A stretch of DNA of 21,160 bases from an uncultured Phocaeicola sp. (GCA_948956705.1 CARCZS010000036.1:1-21160), one strand, 5' to 3'; positions 1 to 8,298 are shown, counted from the first letter of the stretch. Notes: a model not told the origin generated them from the letters alone. Made by a program: numbers and translations.

Positions 1-286
1 GCGGCACGCGCTTCTGTGGCCAGAAACTGCCTAATGCCTGAATCGTTTCCGCCACTACTTTGGGGATTGTATACTTGTACAGTGCTATCACATACCCGAT
101 ATACAGATCGGACAGTACAATTTCCTCATTCCGGTAATAGTAGGCAATTTTATCCAGAGAATTTCTTTTATCCGAATCCGGCACACTGATCTCCATTTCC
201 GGCATATACTCAAAAAGTGCCTTATACCCCATCATACCTACTATATCGCGGGCAGCCCTCTCTGTTGTCTTTTCCGTATCAGCCAT
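1..286 (-). CDS. Unknown protein, N-terminal part (runs off the left edge)
   Basis: An open frame begins with ATG at 284-286 and stays open to the left edge, giving 95 residues that start MADTEKTTERAARDIVG. The start overlaps the stop of the S1-like gene by one base (TAATG), and a GGAGGGAGAGG Shine-Dalgarno sequence lies in the last codons of that gene, so the two are very probably translationally coupled. The visible part is soluble and mostly helical in appearance, with a central stretch around LSDLYIGYVIALYKYTIP that could be an amphipathic helix. I do not recognise a family. Its position makes it the last visible gene of the T4SS operon. Its true length is unknown because the 3' end is outside the window. 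Confidence 0.75.
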   Translation of the reverse strand, partial: MADTEKTTERAARDIVGMMGYKALFEYMPEMEISVPDSDKRNSLDKIAYYYRNEEIVLSDLYIGYVIALYKYTIPKVVAETIQALGSFWPQKRVP

Positions 287-1266
287 TACGTTTCCTCTCC
301 CTCCTGATTATTTTCCGGCTTTTCGTATCCCTCCAGCGTAAGCGCCTGGAACACCCTTGCTTTTAAGGAACGTTCCTTTGTATTCATGTAATAAATCTTT
401 CCCATATACTCCATGCCCGGAATAATTGGAAAATCTCTTGCTGATGACGGGTACTCGGTAAATACCTGGATATCTTCCAAGCCATTGATTTCGCCAAACC
501 AGTGCCCCTTTTTCAGTGACAGGCACTTAATGCGCACAATGTCGCCAACATGATACTTTTCTTCCAGCGATTTCTGCTCCCACGGATCCTCTACCAGCTC
601 CTTTCTGGAGCAGGCATAATAGATAATGTCCTGTTTCTTCTGCTTTCTTATCTTTTTTTCATGTATGCATACTTCCACAACATCACCGTAAGATACTGTT
701 CCCTTCAGCGCGGACGTAAATGTATTTGCCCAGTCGCCGATATACACAAACCCTAAGATTCCGACACCGCATAAGTCCAGCCATACGCCCGTATCTATGT
801 TCTCTCCATCTACCGTTTTAGACTGGATACGGATTACCTTGCCCTTTACACGCAAATTTGCATTCCCGTTATCCTTTTTCAGCCGGTTATTGATTTCTTC
901 TTCGATTTCCGGACGTTTATCCTTCCGCGCTTCATTGTGGCTTACCCAGACGGTACGGCTTTCATCGTCCACCCTGACCACTTTTACATAGTATACGTCC
1001 GCCAGCTTCTGTGACTTGTACCGCAGATCATACGGATCCCCCGTAATTGCATCTGATGCCATGCAGATAATGATGTCCTTGTCCACTTTGGAAAGGGTGC
1101 CGTCTGCTCCTGCCTTTTCAAAAGCCATCTGCATATATTCCCCTGTATCCATCAGCTTTTTATAACGCTCCAGATGCCCATCTGTCCTTTCCGGCACATA
1201 AGAATGTTCTTTCTCTTTTCTTCCGCCTAAAAATTTTCCTGAAATTTCATACAACTGGTCTTTCAT
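286..1266 (-). CDS. S1/OB-fold-like protein, putative RNA- or ssDNA-binding
   Basis: A 326-residue soluble protein with no signal peptide. Three segments look like S1/OB-type barrels: about 88-115 (VYYVKVVRVDDESRTVWVS), about 138-222 (VKGKVIRIQ, then TGVWLDLCGVGILGFV and YGDVVEV), and about 238-305 (YHVGDIVRIKCLSLKKGHWFG). The middle one fits the S1 pattern of an opening G-x-V strand, a glycine-rich turn and a closing G-D-x-V-x-V strand. A frame-compatible GTG lies 9 nt upstream, but the ATG at 1264-1266 has a GGAGG 8 nt before it and is preferred. S1 domains normally bind single-stranded RNA or DNA; a role in binding transferred DNA or operon mRNA is inference. Similar S1-like proteins could also be general translation-associated factors, but the position in the T4SS operon argues for a transfer-linked role. 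Confidence 0.65.
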   Translation of the reverse strand: MKDQLYEISGKFLGGRKEKEHSYVPERTDGHLERYKKLMDTGEYMQMAFEKAGADGTLSKVDKDIIICMASDAITGDPYDLRYKSQKLADVYYVKVVRVDDESRTVWVSHNEARKDKRPEIEEEINNRLKKDNGNANLRVKGKVIRIQSKTVDGENIDTGVWLDLCGVGILGFVYIGDWANTFTSALKGTVSYGDVVEVCIHEKKIRKQKKQDIIYYACSRKELVEDPWEQKSLEEKYHVGDIVRIKCLSLKKGHWFGEINGLEDIQVFTEYPSSARDFPIIPGMEYMGKIYYMNTKERSLKARVFQALTLEGYEKPENNQEGEET

Positions 1267-1313
1267 TGATTGCACCTCCGTTAAAATAATATGTTTTACC
1301 GGTTATCAATCCG

Positions 1314-1796
1314 TTACCGGAAAATACTGATAAACCAGGAAATACCAAATACAATAATCAAAAGGATTACCGGCACCGCTATCATGCCGACGCTGACTGC
1401 CGTTTTCCGCATTTTCTTGTCTTTTGTTGCCAACAGTGCAATAGCTGCTCCCAAAACAAAGGAAACAAGCCCTATCAGCAGTGCCCCTGCTTTTATGCTT
1501 TTTAAATTGCTGTAACAAGCCGCCGCTATGGTACGCAGGATCCGTTCAGCAAAATTGCCGCTGATTTCTATCGGATTAACTTCCTCCAAATTTTCCATGC
1601 CGCTCTCCCAAGAATCCTGTATCCGTTCTCTTAACGCATCATATATGGAGTTTTCCTGTTCGCTCTCCCCTGTTTCCTCCTGAATGTATACCTCTTCCCC
1701 ATATGCAATGGACGGAGGAATGAAAAAGAAAGCCATACATCCAAAGAACACTGCAATAGCAATCTGCAGACAATGCAGTTTGTCAATTTTTTCCAT
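1314..1796 (-). CDS. Small two-TM membrane protein, VirB2/pilin-like
   Basis: A 160-residue protein. A hydrophobic N-terminal segment (LQIAIAVFFGCMAFFFIPP, ending SIAYG) looks like a signal peptide. An acidic extracellular segment of about 60 residues follows, then two C-terminal hydrophobic helices (ALLIGLVSFVLGAAIALLA and VGMIAVPVILLIIVFGISWF) joined by a short basic loop (TKDKKMRKT). Signal plus two helices with a short basic loop is the topology of VirB2/TrbC-type pilins, and it matches the two small proteins at the head of the operon (12365-12730 and 11528-11950). An ATG 6 nt upstream has no room for a ribosome binding site; the ATG at 1796 has AAGGGGG at suitable distance. It overlaps the preceding gene by 14 nt. 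The pilin assignment is from topology only; an accessory membrane protein is possible. Confidence 0.6.
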   Translation of the reverse strand: MEKIDKLHCLQIAIAVFFGCMAFFFIPPSIAYGEEVYIQEETGESEQENSIYDALRERIQDSWESGMENLEEVNPIEISGNFAERILRTIAAACYSNLKSIKAGALLIGLVSFVLGAAIALLATKDKKMRKTAVSVGMIAVPVILLIIVFGISWFISIFR

Positions 1797-2676
1797 TCCC
1801 ATCCCCCTTGTTTCTGTCCTTTATGAATATTGGCAGTCTTGGGCCTGGGCAGGAAGTCTCGATCCCGGTACTGCCTTCCCCTAACTTACCCATTTCCTCC
1901 TGAATCTTCGTTAAGACCTTTTCTTTTTCCATATGCACCAGCGATGTCAGAAACAGGGACGTTTCTGGCAGCAACAGCATAATCTTCTGCATATGATCCA
2001 ATGCTGTCCCCTTTTCGCCATCTGTCAGAATGGCTATCATATCCGCCGCAATACGGTAAGCCGTTATGCCTTCCTTTTCCCTAAAATACCCTGCAAGCTC
2101 CTGAAGCCTGCAATCCATGCTGTTTTCAGAATACGGTCTTTCCAAATACACCGGAACCCGGGCAACGACAAGATACCCTTCCTGCCCGGAGGCGATTATC
2201 CGGGATGCCGCCTGCTTAAATACGGCTATTCCCGGCAGCTCCGTTACCGGATCGGTAAAGAAGTTCTTCTCTGACTCATCTGCCAAAAGACACGTACACC
2301 AAAATAATTGAAATATCCATAACAGATTTTCCGTATCTTCTGATGCCAATCCGCTTCCTCCCTGAGATTCTTCCAATATCAGGAATCCTTCATACTTTCC
2401 CATATCTGACAGCACGAATGCCCGGCTGTCATTCCTGATCCGGCATCTTTCTTCTACTGCGGGCAGGGGGCATCTCCAGAATCCTGCCTCATCATCCGGA
2501 AGGGAGGAATAGAAGAATACGGTTGTATCTCCCCTTAGCAGATGAATCGTGCATCTGCCATCCTGACCTGCCATAAGAAGCGAAAGCATTGCTGCCGCCT
2601 CCATTGCCAGTTCTTCCCCTGCCGGACTCTTTTCCGCTAATTCCTTCAGTTTTTTTATTATTGATGTAATCTGCAT
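1783..2676 (-). CDS. Degenerate GGDEF-domain protein
   Basis: A 297-residue soluble protein. The C-terminal half (about 138-245) has the outline of a GGDEF diguanylate cyclase domain: DPVTELPGIAVF at 142-153 corresponds to the usual DxLTGLPNRxxF opening, and YRIAADMIAILTD at 207-219 corresponds to YRxGGDEFxxLL. The signature itself reads AADMI, so the residues that bind GTP and metal are missing and cyclase activity is not expected. The N-terminal half (about 1-135), with several hydrophobic strands, could be a GAF-like sensor domain, but this is weaker. The stop of the preceding gene overlaps the ribosome binding site (TAGGAGGACAGATG), indicating coupling. Inactive GGDEF domains elsewhere act as GTP or c-di-GMP sensors or protein scaffolds; such a role in conjugation is inference. 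Confidence 0.6.
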   Translation of the reverse strand: MQITSIIKKLKELAEKSPAGEELAMEAAAMLSLLMAGQDGRCTIHLLRGDTTVFFYSSLPDDEAGFWRCPLPAVEERCRIRNDSRAFVLSDMGKYEGFLILEESQGGSGLASEDTENLLWIFQLFWCTCLLADESEKNFFTDPVTELPGIAVFKQAASRIIASGQEGYLVVARVPVYLERPYSENSMDCRLQELAGYFREKEGITAYRIAADMIAILTDGEKGTALDHMQKIMLLLPETSLFLTSLVHMEKEKVLTKIQEEMGKLGEGSTGIETSCPGPRLPIFIKDRNKGDGNGKN

Positions 2677-2684
2677 CTGTCCTC

Positions 2685-3308
2685 CTATAAATCGGCCTCA
2701 TCAATATTTGCCACCTCATTTAAGAGCTGGCTGTCATATTCAATGCTCATGCCTTTAAAAATGCGGTTGAGCAGATAATACCGCTCCACCTGATATTCTG
2801 TTGCAACATCCTCTATGGTTTTTCTACCGTATGCAATTTCAAGATAACCGTACAGACTGCGAAGATACCCGGAATTGTATACCCTGCTCAGATCCAGTTC
2901 ACTGCTGGAGCGTTCCAGCATTTTTCTATACACCTGCTTTTGAAGCGGTTTCCCCTGTTTATTAACGCAAAGATACATTTCTTTCATCTGTTCCTCTTCC
3001 GTATTCCTGACCTTTATGCGCTGCATCGCATACCATGCCAGATTTTTTCTGTCTTCCCCGCTCAGTCCAACTTCCTTTTCATCACATATAATCTGATCTT
3101 TTACATACACATTGCCATGTACACATTCATAGACATCGGACAGACGCATCTCAAGGATATCCTGTACTTTCAAAATACTATGAAGCTGTAAGTAAAAAAC
3201 AGGGTAAGAACCTACACTGTACGTTTTAATATGTGTCGAAAGCTTTTCTATTTCTTCCATAATAAATGAAATGCGGTCTTCATTCCCCTTTGTCTGTGTT
3301 TCGTTCAC
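2685..3308 (-). CDS. Tyrosine-recombinase-fold protein, probably inactive
   Basis: A 207-residue protein starting at GTG (3306-3308), with AAAGGAGG 9 nt upstream. Residues 40-190 line up by eye with the catalytic domain of phage-type integrases. LKVQDILEMRLSDV (46-59) matches the LRISDILxLKxxDV box; KQGKPLQKQVYRKMLERS (117-134) matches the region before box II; SGYLRSLYGYLEIAYG (146-161) matches THSLRKTFGYHLYQ; VERYYLLNRIF (174-184) falls where the terminal HxxxxTxxRY sits. The first catalytic Arg is Lys47, and the box II His is replaced (SGYLR rather than THSLR, keeping Arg150). Recombination is therefore unlikely. There is no N-terminal arm-binding or SAM-like domain. It sits inside the T4SS operon, not at an element end, so a DNA-binding or structural role is inferred. 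Confidence 0.5.
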   Translation of the reverse strand: MNETQTKGNEDRISFIMEEIEKLSTHIKTYSVGSYPVFYLQLHSILKVQDILEMRLSDVYECVHGNVYVKDQIICDEKEVGLSGEDRKNLAWYAMQRIKVRNTEEEQMKEMYLCVNKQGKPLQKQVYRKMLERSSSELDLSRVYNSGYLRSLYGYLEIAYGRKTIEDVATEYQVERYYLLNRIFKGMSIEYDSQLLNEVANIDEADL

Positions 3309-3330
3309 TAAATATTTCCTCCTTTTTCTC

Positions 3331-4068
3331 TCAAGGCCCCATTCTGAGACCCACTTTTAAATTCCCTGTACCCATTTTCTTTTCCCTTCCTTTTTTCATT
3401 TTCTGCATAGTATTCTGATATAAGGCAAATCCCTCATCTGACTGTAATTCCTGTATGATATTTTCCGGAAGGTGTTCAGCCAGGCAACAATTTTCAACAT
3501 AACTTAATTTATCCCGGACTTCCTGATAGCGGATCTGTGTATCATGGGCATCAATGCCTGCGCTGATATAATAGACATACCGTTCAAGCGTATCTTTTCC
3601 CAAAATATCCAGCACTGACACAACTTCATCCATAGACCTGATTCCGTAATATTCCCTGGATTCCCTTCTGGAGCGCCTTGACAGGATTCTTTTCGTCAAT
3701 TCCTCCGCATCGGCATCTTCTTCATAAACCGCGTCCGTAATCCCCGCAGCATACAGGACCGCCATGTAATCCGTACCGTAGTGCTTCCTATCTACCGACA
3801 CAACTACCGGGATTCTTTTAATGTCCCTGAGTGCCGCAATTTCCCATGACTGGTAAGATGCCGACATATCCATATTTTCCTGTAGAAGAATAACCACATT
3901 CTCGTGATTATCCATAGAAAACGTCTTATATTCCACTTCCTGCTTGCTTAAGCATGGATGTATAACAACCTTTATTTCTCTTTCTAATGCCATCTGGCAA
4001 ATCCTCTCTACAAGTCCGGTTGATGTGGTGTCTTCCGGAATGCCGCAGATCACCTCTATTTGTCTCAT
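3331..4068 (-). CDS. Receiver-like (pseudo-receiver) protein of the transfer operon
   Basis: A 245-residue soluble protein. Residues 1-130 alternate hydrophobic strands and helices like a CheY-type receiver or related Rossmann fold: IEVICGI, IKVVIHP, NVVILL, then IPVVVSVD, followed by YMAVLYAAGITDAVYEEDADAEELTKRI (98-128), which resembles the beta4-alpha4-beta5-alpha5 end of receivers. The phosphate-accepting Asp and the conserved Lys are not evident (Gln64 and Glu appear instead), so it is probably not a normal phosphorylated receiver. The C-terminal 100 residues are charged and helical, ending in a basic tail. The start at 4068 has GAGGTGG just upstream; a longer frame to 4122 would overlap the preceding gene and lacks a ribosome binding site. 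A TadZ/CpaE-like localisation factor is one alternative. Function is unknown. Confidence 0.5.
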   Translation of the reverse strand: MRQIEVICGIPEDTTSTGLVERICQMALEREIKVVIHPCLSKQEVEYKTFSMDNHENVVILLQENMDMSASYQSWEIAALRDIKRIPVVVSVDRKHYGTDYMAVLYAAGITDAVYEEDADAEELTKRILSRRSRRESREYYGIRSMDEVVSVLDILGKDTLERYVYYISAGIDAHDTQIRYQEVRDKLSYVENCCLAEHLPENIIQELQSDEGFALYQNTMQKMKKGREKKMGTGNLKVGLRMGP

Positions 4069-4076
4069 TTGCCACC

Positions 4077-4628
4077 TCACTGTTCCAGAGTATCTAAAAC
4101 ATTGATACCTGTAATTTTCCACTCATTGCTCTGCTTTTCGATATTCAGCTTGATATACTGCATAATCTGCCCGTTTCCGCTTCCGTTCAGCGTAAAACAG
4201 CTCTCCATGATGACTTCTGCCTCTGTCTCTGAAAAGCAGCAATAATAGCACTTCGCCTCCCGAAGTGAAGATATCACTGCCGGAATTTTCTCTCCGCTTT
4301 CCGTTGATTCTCCTACTGAAAACGGCACTAGTTCCGCATATGCCTGCGGTGTCATAAATGCTTCCGTACCTTCGTAAAACCTGCGTTCCCTGGTATCGTA
4401 GGTATACAAAACCTCTGCAAATGACTGTAAAAACTGCTCCGAATTCTGTCCGGCCGACTGTTCCAAAGGCACTTCCTCTTGTCCTGCCATGTCCTCTGTC
4501 TGCGATTTGTCTTCCCCTGTGCCATCTCTTGACATAACCAGTAAAAACGTGCCCGTCAGAAAAAGCAGAACCACCAGAATTGTAACCAGTGTTGAAAACA
4601 GCGCTTTTTTGAAATTACCATATTTCAT
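4077..4628 (-). CDS. Bitopic membrane protein, VirB8/TcpC-like
   Basis: A 183-residue protein with a short basic cytoplasmic start, one transmembrane helix (about 12-32, LVTILVVLLFLTGTFLLVM), an acidic Gln/Glu-rich linker (about 35-62) and an extracellular domain of about 115 residues. That domain ends in alternating strands (MQYIKLNIEKQSNEWKITGI) of the sort seen at the end of NTF2-like folds. One TM plus an outer NTF2-like domain is the layout of VirB8 and its Gram-positive counterparts (TcpC, TraM), which are scaffold subunits of the T4SS channel. The start at 4628 is preceded by AAGGAGG; the upstream Met at 4715 lies inside the preceding gene. It follows the wall hydrolase gene by 20 nt. 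The VirB8 call comes from topology, size and neighbours, not from a diagnostic motif. Confidence 0.55.
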   Translation of the reverse strand: MKYGNFKKALFSTLVTILVVLLFLTGTFLLVMSRDGTGEDKSQTEDMAGQEEVPLEQSAGQNSEQFLQSFAEVLYTYDTRERRFYEGTEAFMTPQAYAELVPFSVGESTESGEKIPAVISSLREAKCYYCCFSETEAEVIMESCFTLNGSGNGQIMQYIKLNIEKQSNEWKITGINVLDTLEQ

Positions 4629-4648
4629 GTTTCTTCCTCCTTGTTTCT

Positions 4649-5587
4649 TTACGGCCTCCCAAAACCGACAAGATGGTTTTGGTAATAGGCTGTGTTTATT
4701 GACGAGTAACAGCAATATCCCTTACCGGAGCTTGCATGGAACATCCTGCCGTTTCCTACATATATACCCACATGGGTTATATATGTGCCGCTTTCGTAAG
4801 TTCCCTCAAAGAAAACCAGATCACCCGGTTCTGCTTCCGCGTCCGAAATATGCGTCACAAAATCATATTGTGATTGCGCCGTTCTTGGCAAGGTGATGCC
4901 CACTGACTTAAAGATTTTTTGCGTGAGTGCAGAACAATCAATGCCATATTTCCCACTTCCGCCATACAAATACGGTACTCCTAAATATTCCTGCATACAT
5001 GCCAGCATGGTATCGTAATCACCTTCTCCCATGCCATCGGAGCCGCTCAGCCACGACCGTACATGCTCCACATACAGCACGTCTCCGTATACGGAGTATC
5101 CATGCTGTGCGCACATCCTGCTGGAAAATTCCCTTGCAGCTGCTTCCGAGTGGTGTCCGTCCCGTTCCGCTTCTATGTAATCTATGTATCCGCCGCCGAA
5201 ATTGTAGGCCTGTATTACGGAATCCATATCCACGCCTTTGTCCGTGCCTGCTGCGAGCAGTGAACTGAAATACCACACCCCCTGCCGGATACTCTCAACC
5301 GGTTCCGTTATGGAATTTGCCGGAAGTCCCGCACTTGCCGAACACTGCATGATATCCGGTGTTTTTTCCGCATCACCGCCGGACTCCTGTGCGATAATTG
5401 CAAGCAGCACATCGACGTACTCGGCAATCCCGTACATATCCGCATAAAATTCCACCTCTTCCCTCCACTGCTCCACCAGCGGGGGAATGTCCGCTTTTCC
5501 ATAATACCCATAATCTCCCTCGCACCCCGAAAGAAGCAGGGAGAATAAAAGCAGGCACAGCAATACTTTTAATTTGCCCTTTTTCAT
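4649..5587 (-). CDS. Two-domain cell-wall hydrolase lipoprotein (lytic transglycosylase + NlpC/P60), CwlT-like
   Basis: A 312-residue lipoprotein: a basic start, a hydrophobic stretch and the lipobox LLLSGC with Cys22 as the lipid anchor. The first domain (about 35-180) is a lysozyme/lytic-transglycosylase-like muramidase with Glu68 in AIIAQESGG as the likely catalytic acid, and IMQCSASAG and YNFGGGYIDYI as substrate-groove motifs. The second (about 188-312) is an NlpC/P60 peptidase with Cys218 (GIDCSALTQ), His272 (THVGIYVGNG) and probably His284 completing the site. This two-domain arrangement is that of CwlT of ICEBs1 and related transfer hydrolases, which open peptidoglycan for the conjugation channel. 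It lies 11 nt after the VirB6-like gene with an AGGAGG ribosome binding site. Both active sites look intact. Confidence 0.9.
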   Translation of the reverse strand: MKKGKLKVLLCLLLFSLLLSGCEGDYGYYGKADIPPLVEQWREEVEFYADMYGIAEYVDVLLAIIAQESGGDAEKTPDIMQCSASAGLPANSITEPVESIRQGVWYFSSLLAAGTDKGVDMDSVIQAYNFGGGYIDYIEAERDGHHSEAAAREFSSRMCAQHGYSVYGDVLYVEHVRSWLSGSDGMGEGDYDTMLACMQEYLGVPYLYGGSGKYGIDCSALTQKIFKSVGITLPRTAQSQYDFVTHISDAEAEPGDLVFFEGTYESGTYITHVGIYVGNGRMFHASSGKGYCCYSSINTAYYQNHLVGFGRP

Positions 5588-5598
5588 CTGTCCTCCTG

Positions 5599-8298
5599 TT
5601 ATACCAAGGGACGGTTCTTGTCCTCTAAAATCTGTTTTACCCGTTCCTGAATCATTTTTGCCGCATTTTCATAGTCCTCGGATCCGCGGTCATATCTGGC
5701 TTTCTTTTCCATCTGCAAAAGGACTGCCTCTGAAATCGCCGCTGTCTGGGCTTCTATCCTTTTTGTGCGGATTATCTCCTCGGTCAGAACTACTTTTCCT
5801 TCCTCGCGCATGACTGCTATCTCTTTCTCTGCCCGCAGGTTGGCCTGCTGCATCGCCCGCAGCGCCGTACTGTTCTTCATCGTGCCTTCTACGCTCAGGA
5901 TTTCCTGCACTGCATAGGAAACATCTGCCTGTATCTGCTTACCGGACCGGGTATTTATGCCGCTTACTGTTTCTGTTTCTTCCTTATCTAATGTAGGAGC
6001 TTCCACTGTACCGCCCACCGTGGTTCCGGTATCCATATAAAAGGATGCCTGCATTGCTGCAGGTCTGATTTTATTCATGAGATAAGCGGATGCCGCCATA
6101 TCAGCTGCCTGGTAAATTCTTTTTCCCCCACTCCTGGCAGCCGCTCCCGCAATATGCCCGGCTTCAATAGATACATCTACCGCTGCCTCTCCTGCGCCTC
6201 CGCCCGCCTGAATACCTCCTGCGGAAGAAAGTGCTGCCGCCGAAGCGCCTAAAAATACTGCTGAGCCGCCGGCAACTGCCCCTAATGCAGCGCCGCCGCC
6301 TGTCCCGGCAGCTACCTTTACCACATTCGCTACAGCGCGTTTCTTGTATAAATCCCGCATCTGTGCATTGCTAAGAACACCCTTAAATTCAGGTTGTTCA
6401 AAATTGGAGATGGTCGCCCTTTTCTGTAAAATCTCCGCCCTTCTGTCATCAAAGCTTGTCGGTGTCCCATGTACGCCCATTGCTGTATGAAGCTGCCTTG
6501 ACTGCTGGCGAAGCTGGTTAAGACGCCCGTTCTCCATTGCGATTCTCTTATCCAGCCGGGCTGTCTGGCTTTCTATATCCGCCCTTTCCGTTTCCAGCTC
6601 CCGGTATTCTTCCGAGCCGCGCCTGTGGTTCAACATCTGGCGCCTCAATTGTTTATCCTGCTGTACCAGTTCCGCGCGGTCTACCTTCAATTTATCCAGA
6701 TTTTCCTGCGATTGATTCATTGCACCGTCTATGCTCCGCAGTAAATCGTTTTTATTTTGAGGCGGAGTCCCGGTACCGGCATCATCCGCACCTGAGATAT
6801 CTGACGGGAAATCCGTCCTTTCTTTAAAGTTTCCGTACGATAACCCTTCCTGTGCATAATCCGCCGTCTGAGGGACTGCAATATCATCTGGTTCCCTGTC
6901 AAGGACTGGCGCATTATTCTGATCTTCCGGTTTTTCGCTTCCTGTTTCCGCAGATGAAACGCCTTTTTCCTGTCCGCCATCTACCCCTGACAGATTATTT
7001 CCATCTTCTGATAGTCTGTTATTCGGGCTGCCTTTTCCTTCTGCCGCTGACAAGTAGGACTCCTCTTCTTCCCTGTCAACATCCGCCATTTCTCCATACA
7101 TACGGCTCTTTCTCGCATCAGAAAAAGCATCTGCGAGTTTTCCAACACCCTGTTTGATACGTGATGCAATTGCCCTTGTAAGCGTCATCATTGCCATCGC
7201 TCCCAAAAAGCCGTTCCGTTCGTTGCTCTGGATTCCCAGCAGCGCCTTAAACCGGATCCTCGCCGGAATAAGAAGCATGCACATGACCAGCTGGATAACC
7301 GCCACGCCTTTTATCGTGTCCGACAACATCAGGCTTGTGAGCAATGGAATCAGGAGCAGTACGGCATCTATCACGGGCGTCATGATATTGGAAAACATGG
7401 TCATTACCCATCCGCCAAGCAGATCCCGCTTCCTGCTCTGAAGTACGCACAAAAAAGGAAAACTGACAAAACAGACCAGCATATCTATGGCCACGGCAAC
7501 ATATAAAAACACAAAATAAACCGTTAAGACCACTGTTCCCAGGTACATGACGGCATCAACAAAAGTTCCGCTGCGTTCCGCATTAATCAGAAAAGCCTTC
7601 GACAGTGATAATGTTGCCCCTCCGGTTATCATCTGCGAAGTTACTTCCTTAATGCCGTACAGCAGGACATCCCTCACATACAGCGCCACGTCCAGCAGGT
7701 ACGGCATTAAAATAAGCGCGGCAAACTTCAATGCCATGGACGGAAACATACTCCTGATTTCATCCCTGCTTTTTGCGGTCTGTCCGGTCCATGCCGATTT
7801 CGCCAGCTGGAACACAAAAGTAATCCCGAGGAAAATGAACATCATTCCCCTAAGCAGCGCATAACATACTGATGCGGTCACGCCGTAAGGATTTCCCTTA
7901 CGCAGTTCAAAGGCATAGATGTTAACCTTGTTGGGCTGCCCGCTTCCTACCCTCCCGTATACGATACTGTCCAGGGATGCGCCGATGTTATCCTGCAGGA
8001 GTGCAATAACGGAACTGCCTATATTCCTTAGCAGTTCTGCAATGTATTTTTCCACACGTCCGGGCTTGCCCACGGTAATGTCCTGCTGTTCTTCCCCTGC
8101 ATCAATGGGATTCCCATAAATAGACTCGTCTGACGTACCTTTCAGCCAGGGTGATGTTGTATCAAAGCGGTTGTTGTTCCCTTCATCGACATCATTCTCT
8201 ATGCTGTCAGACTGGGATGCATACACGACCATTCCCCGGCAGAGCAAAAGCGGAATGCATAACAATGCAAGGCACAGTGCTTTTTTCAGTCCCCTCAT
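5599..8298 (-). CDS. VirB6/TrbL-like polytopic channel protein with long C-terminal tail
   Basis: An 899-residue protein. A signal peptide occupies about 1-27 (cleavage near VYASQS). An extracellular Asn/Asp-rich stretch follows, then five or six hydrophobic helices between about 140 and 350 (for example YALLRGMMFIFLGITFVFQL, VVLTVYFVFLYVAVAIDML and VIDAVLLLIPLLTSLM). The rest (about 375-899) is hydrophilic: an acidic, low-complexity linker (400-520), a predicted coiled coil (527-605), a Gly/Ala-rich segment (656-702) and another charged helical region. Polytopic core plus long soluble tail is typical of TrbL/VirB6-family inner-channel proteins in Gram-positive T4SSs. Start and stop overlap VirB4 by ATGA, indicating translational coupling. 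The Gly/Ala segment could be a membrane-inserting or flexible element. Confidence 0.8.
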   Translation of the reverse strand: MRGLKKALCLALLCIPLLLCRGMVVYASQSDSIENDVDEGNNNRFDTTSPWLKGTSDESIYGNPIDAGEEQQDITVGKPGRVEKYIAELLRNIGSSVIALLQDNIGASLDSIVYGRVGSGQPNKVNIYAFELRKGNPYGVTASVCYALLRGMMFIFLGITFVFQLAKSAWTGQTAKSRDEIRSMFPSMALKFAALILMPYLLDVALYVRDVLLYGIKEVTSQMITGGATLSLSKAFLINAERSGTFVDAVMYLGTVVLTVYFVFLYVAVAIDMLVCFVSFPFLCVLQSRKRDLLGGWVMTMFSNIMTPVIDAVLLLIPLLTSLMLSDTIKGVAVIQLVMCMLLIPARIRFKALLGIQSNERNGFLGAMAMMTLTRAIASRIKQGVGKLADAFSDARKSRMYGEMADVDREEEESYLSAAEGKGSPNNRLSEDGNNLSGVDGGQEKGVSSAETGSEKPEDQNNAPVLDREPDDIAVPQTADYAQEGLSYGNFKERTDFPSDISGADDAGTGTPPQNKNDLLRSIDGAMNQSQENLDKLKVDRAELVQQDKQLRRQMLNHRRGSEEYRELETERADIESQTARLDKRIAMENGRLNQLRQQSRQLHTAMGVHGTPTSFDDRRAEILQKRATISNFEQPEFKGVLSNAQMRDLYKKRAVANVVKVAAGTGGGAALGAVAGGSAVFLGASAAALSSAGGIQAGGGAGEAAVDVSIEAGHIAGAAARSGGKRIYQAADMAASAYLMNKIRPAAMQASFYMDTGTTVGGTVEAPTLDKEETETVSGINTRSGKQIQADVSYAVQEILSVEGTMKNSTALRAMQQANLRAEKEIAVMREEGKVVLTEEIIRTKRIEAQTAAISEAVLLQMEKKARYDRGSEDYENAAKMIQERVKQILEDKNRPLV

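Noticed and set aside
550..756. Plus-strand open frames lying across the minus-strand genes, such as this one.
   Set aside because: They are antisense shadows of well-supported genes without ribosome binding sites or recognisable domains.
2685..3308. Active integrase of the element.
   Set aside because: Key catalytic residues are missing, it lies within an operon and no attachment site is visible next to it.
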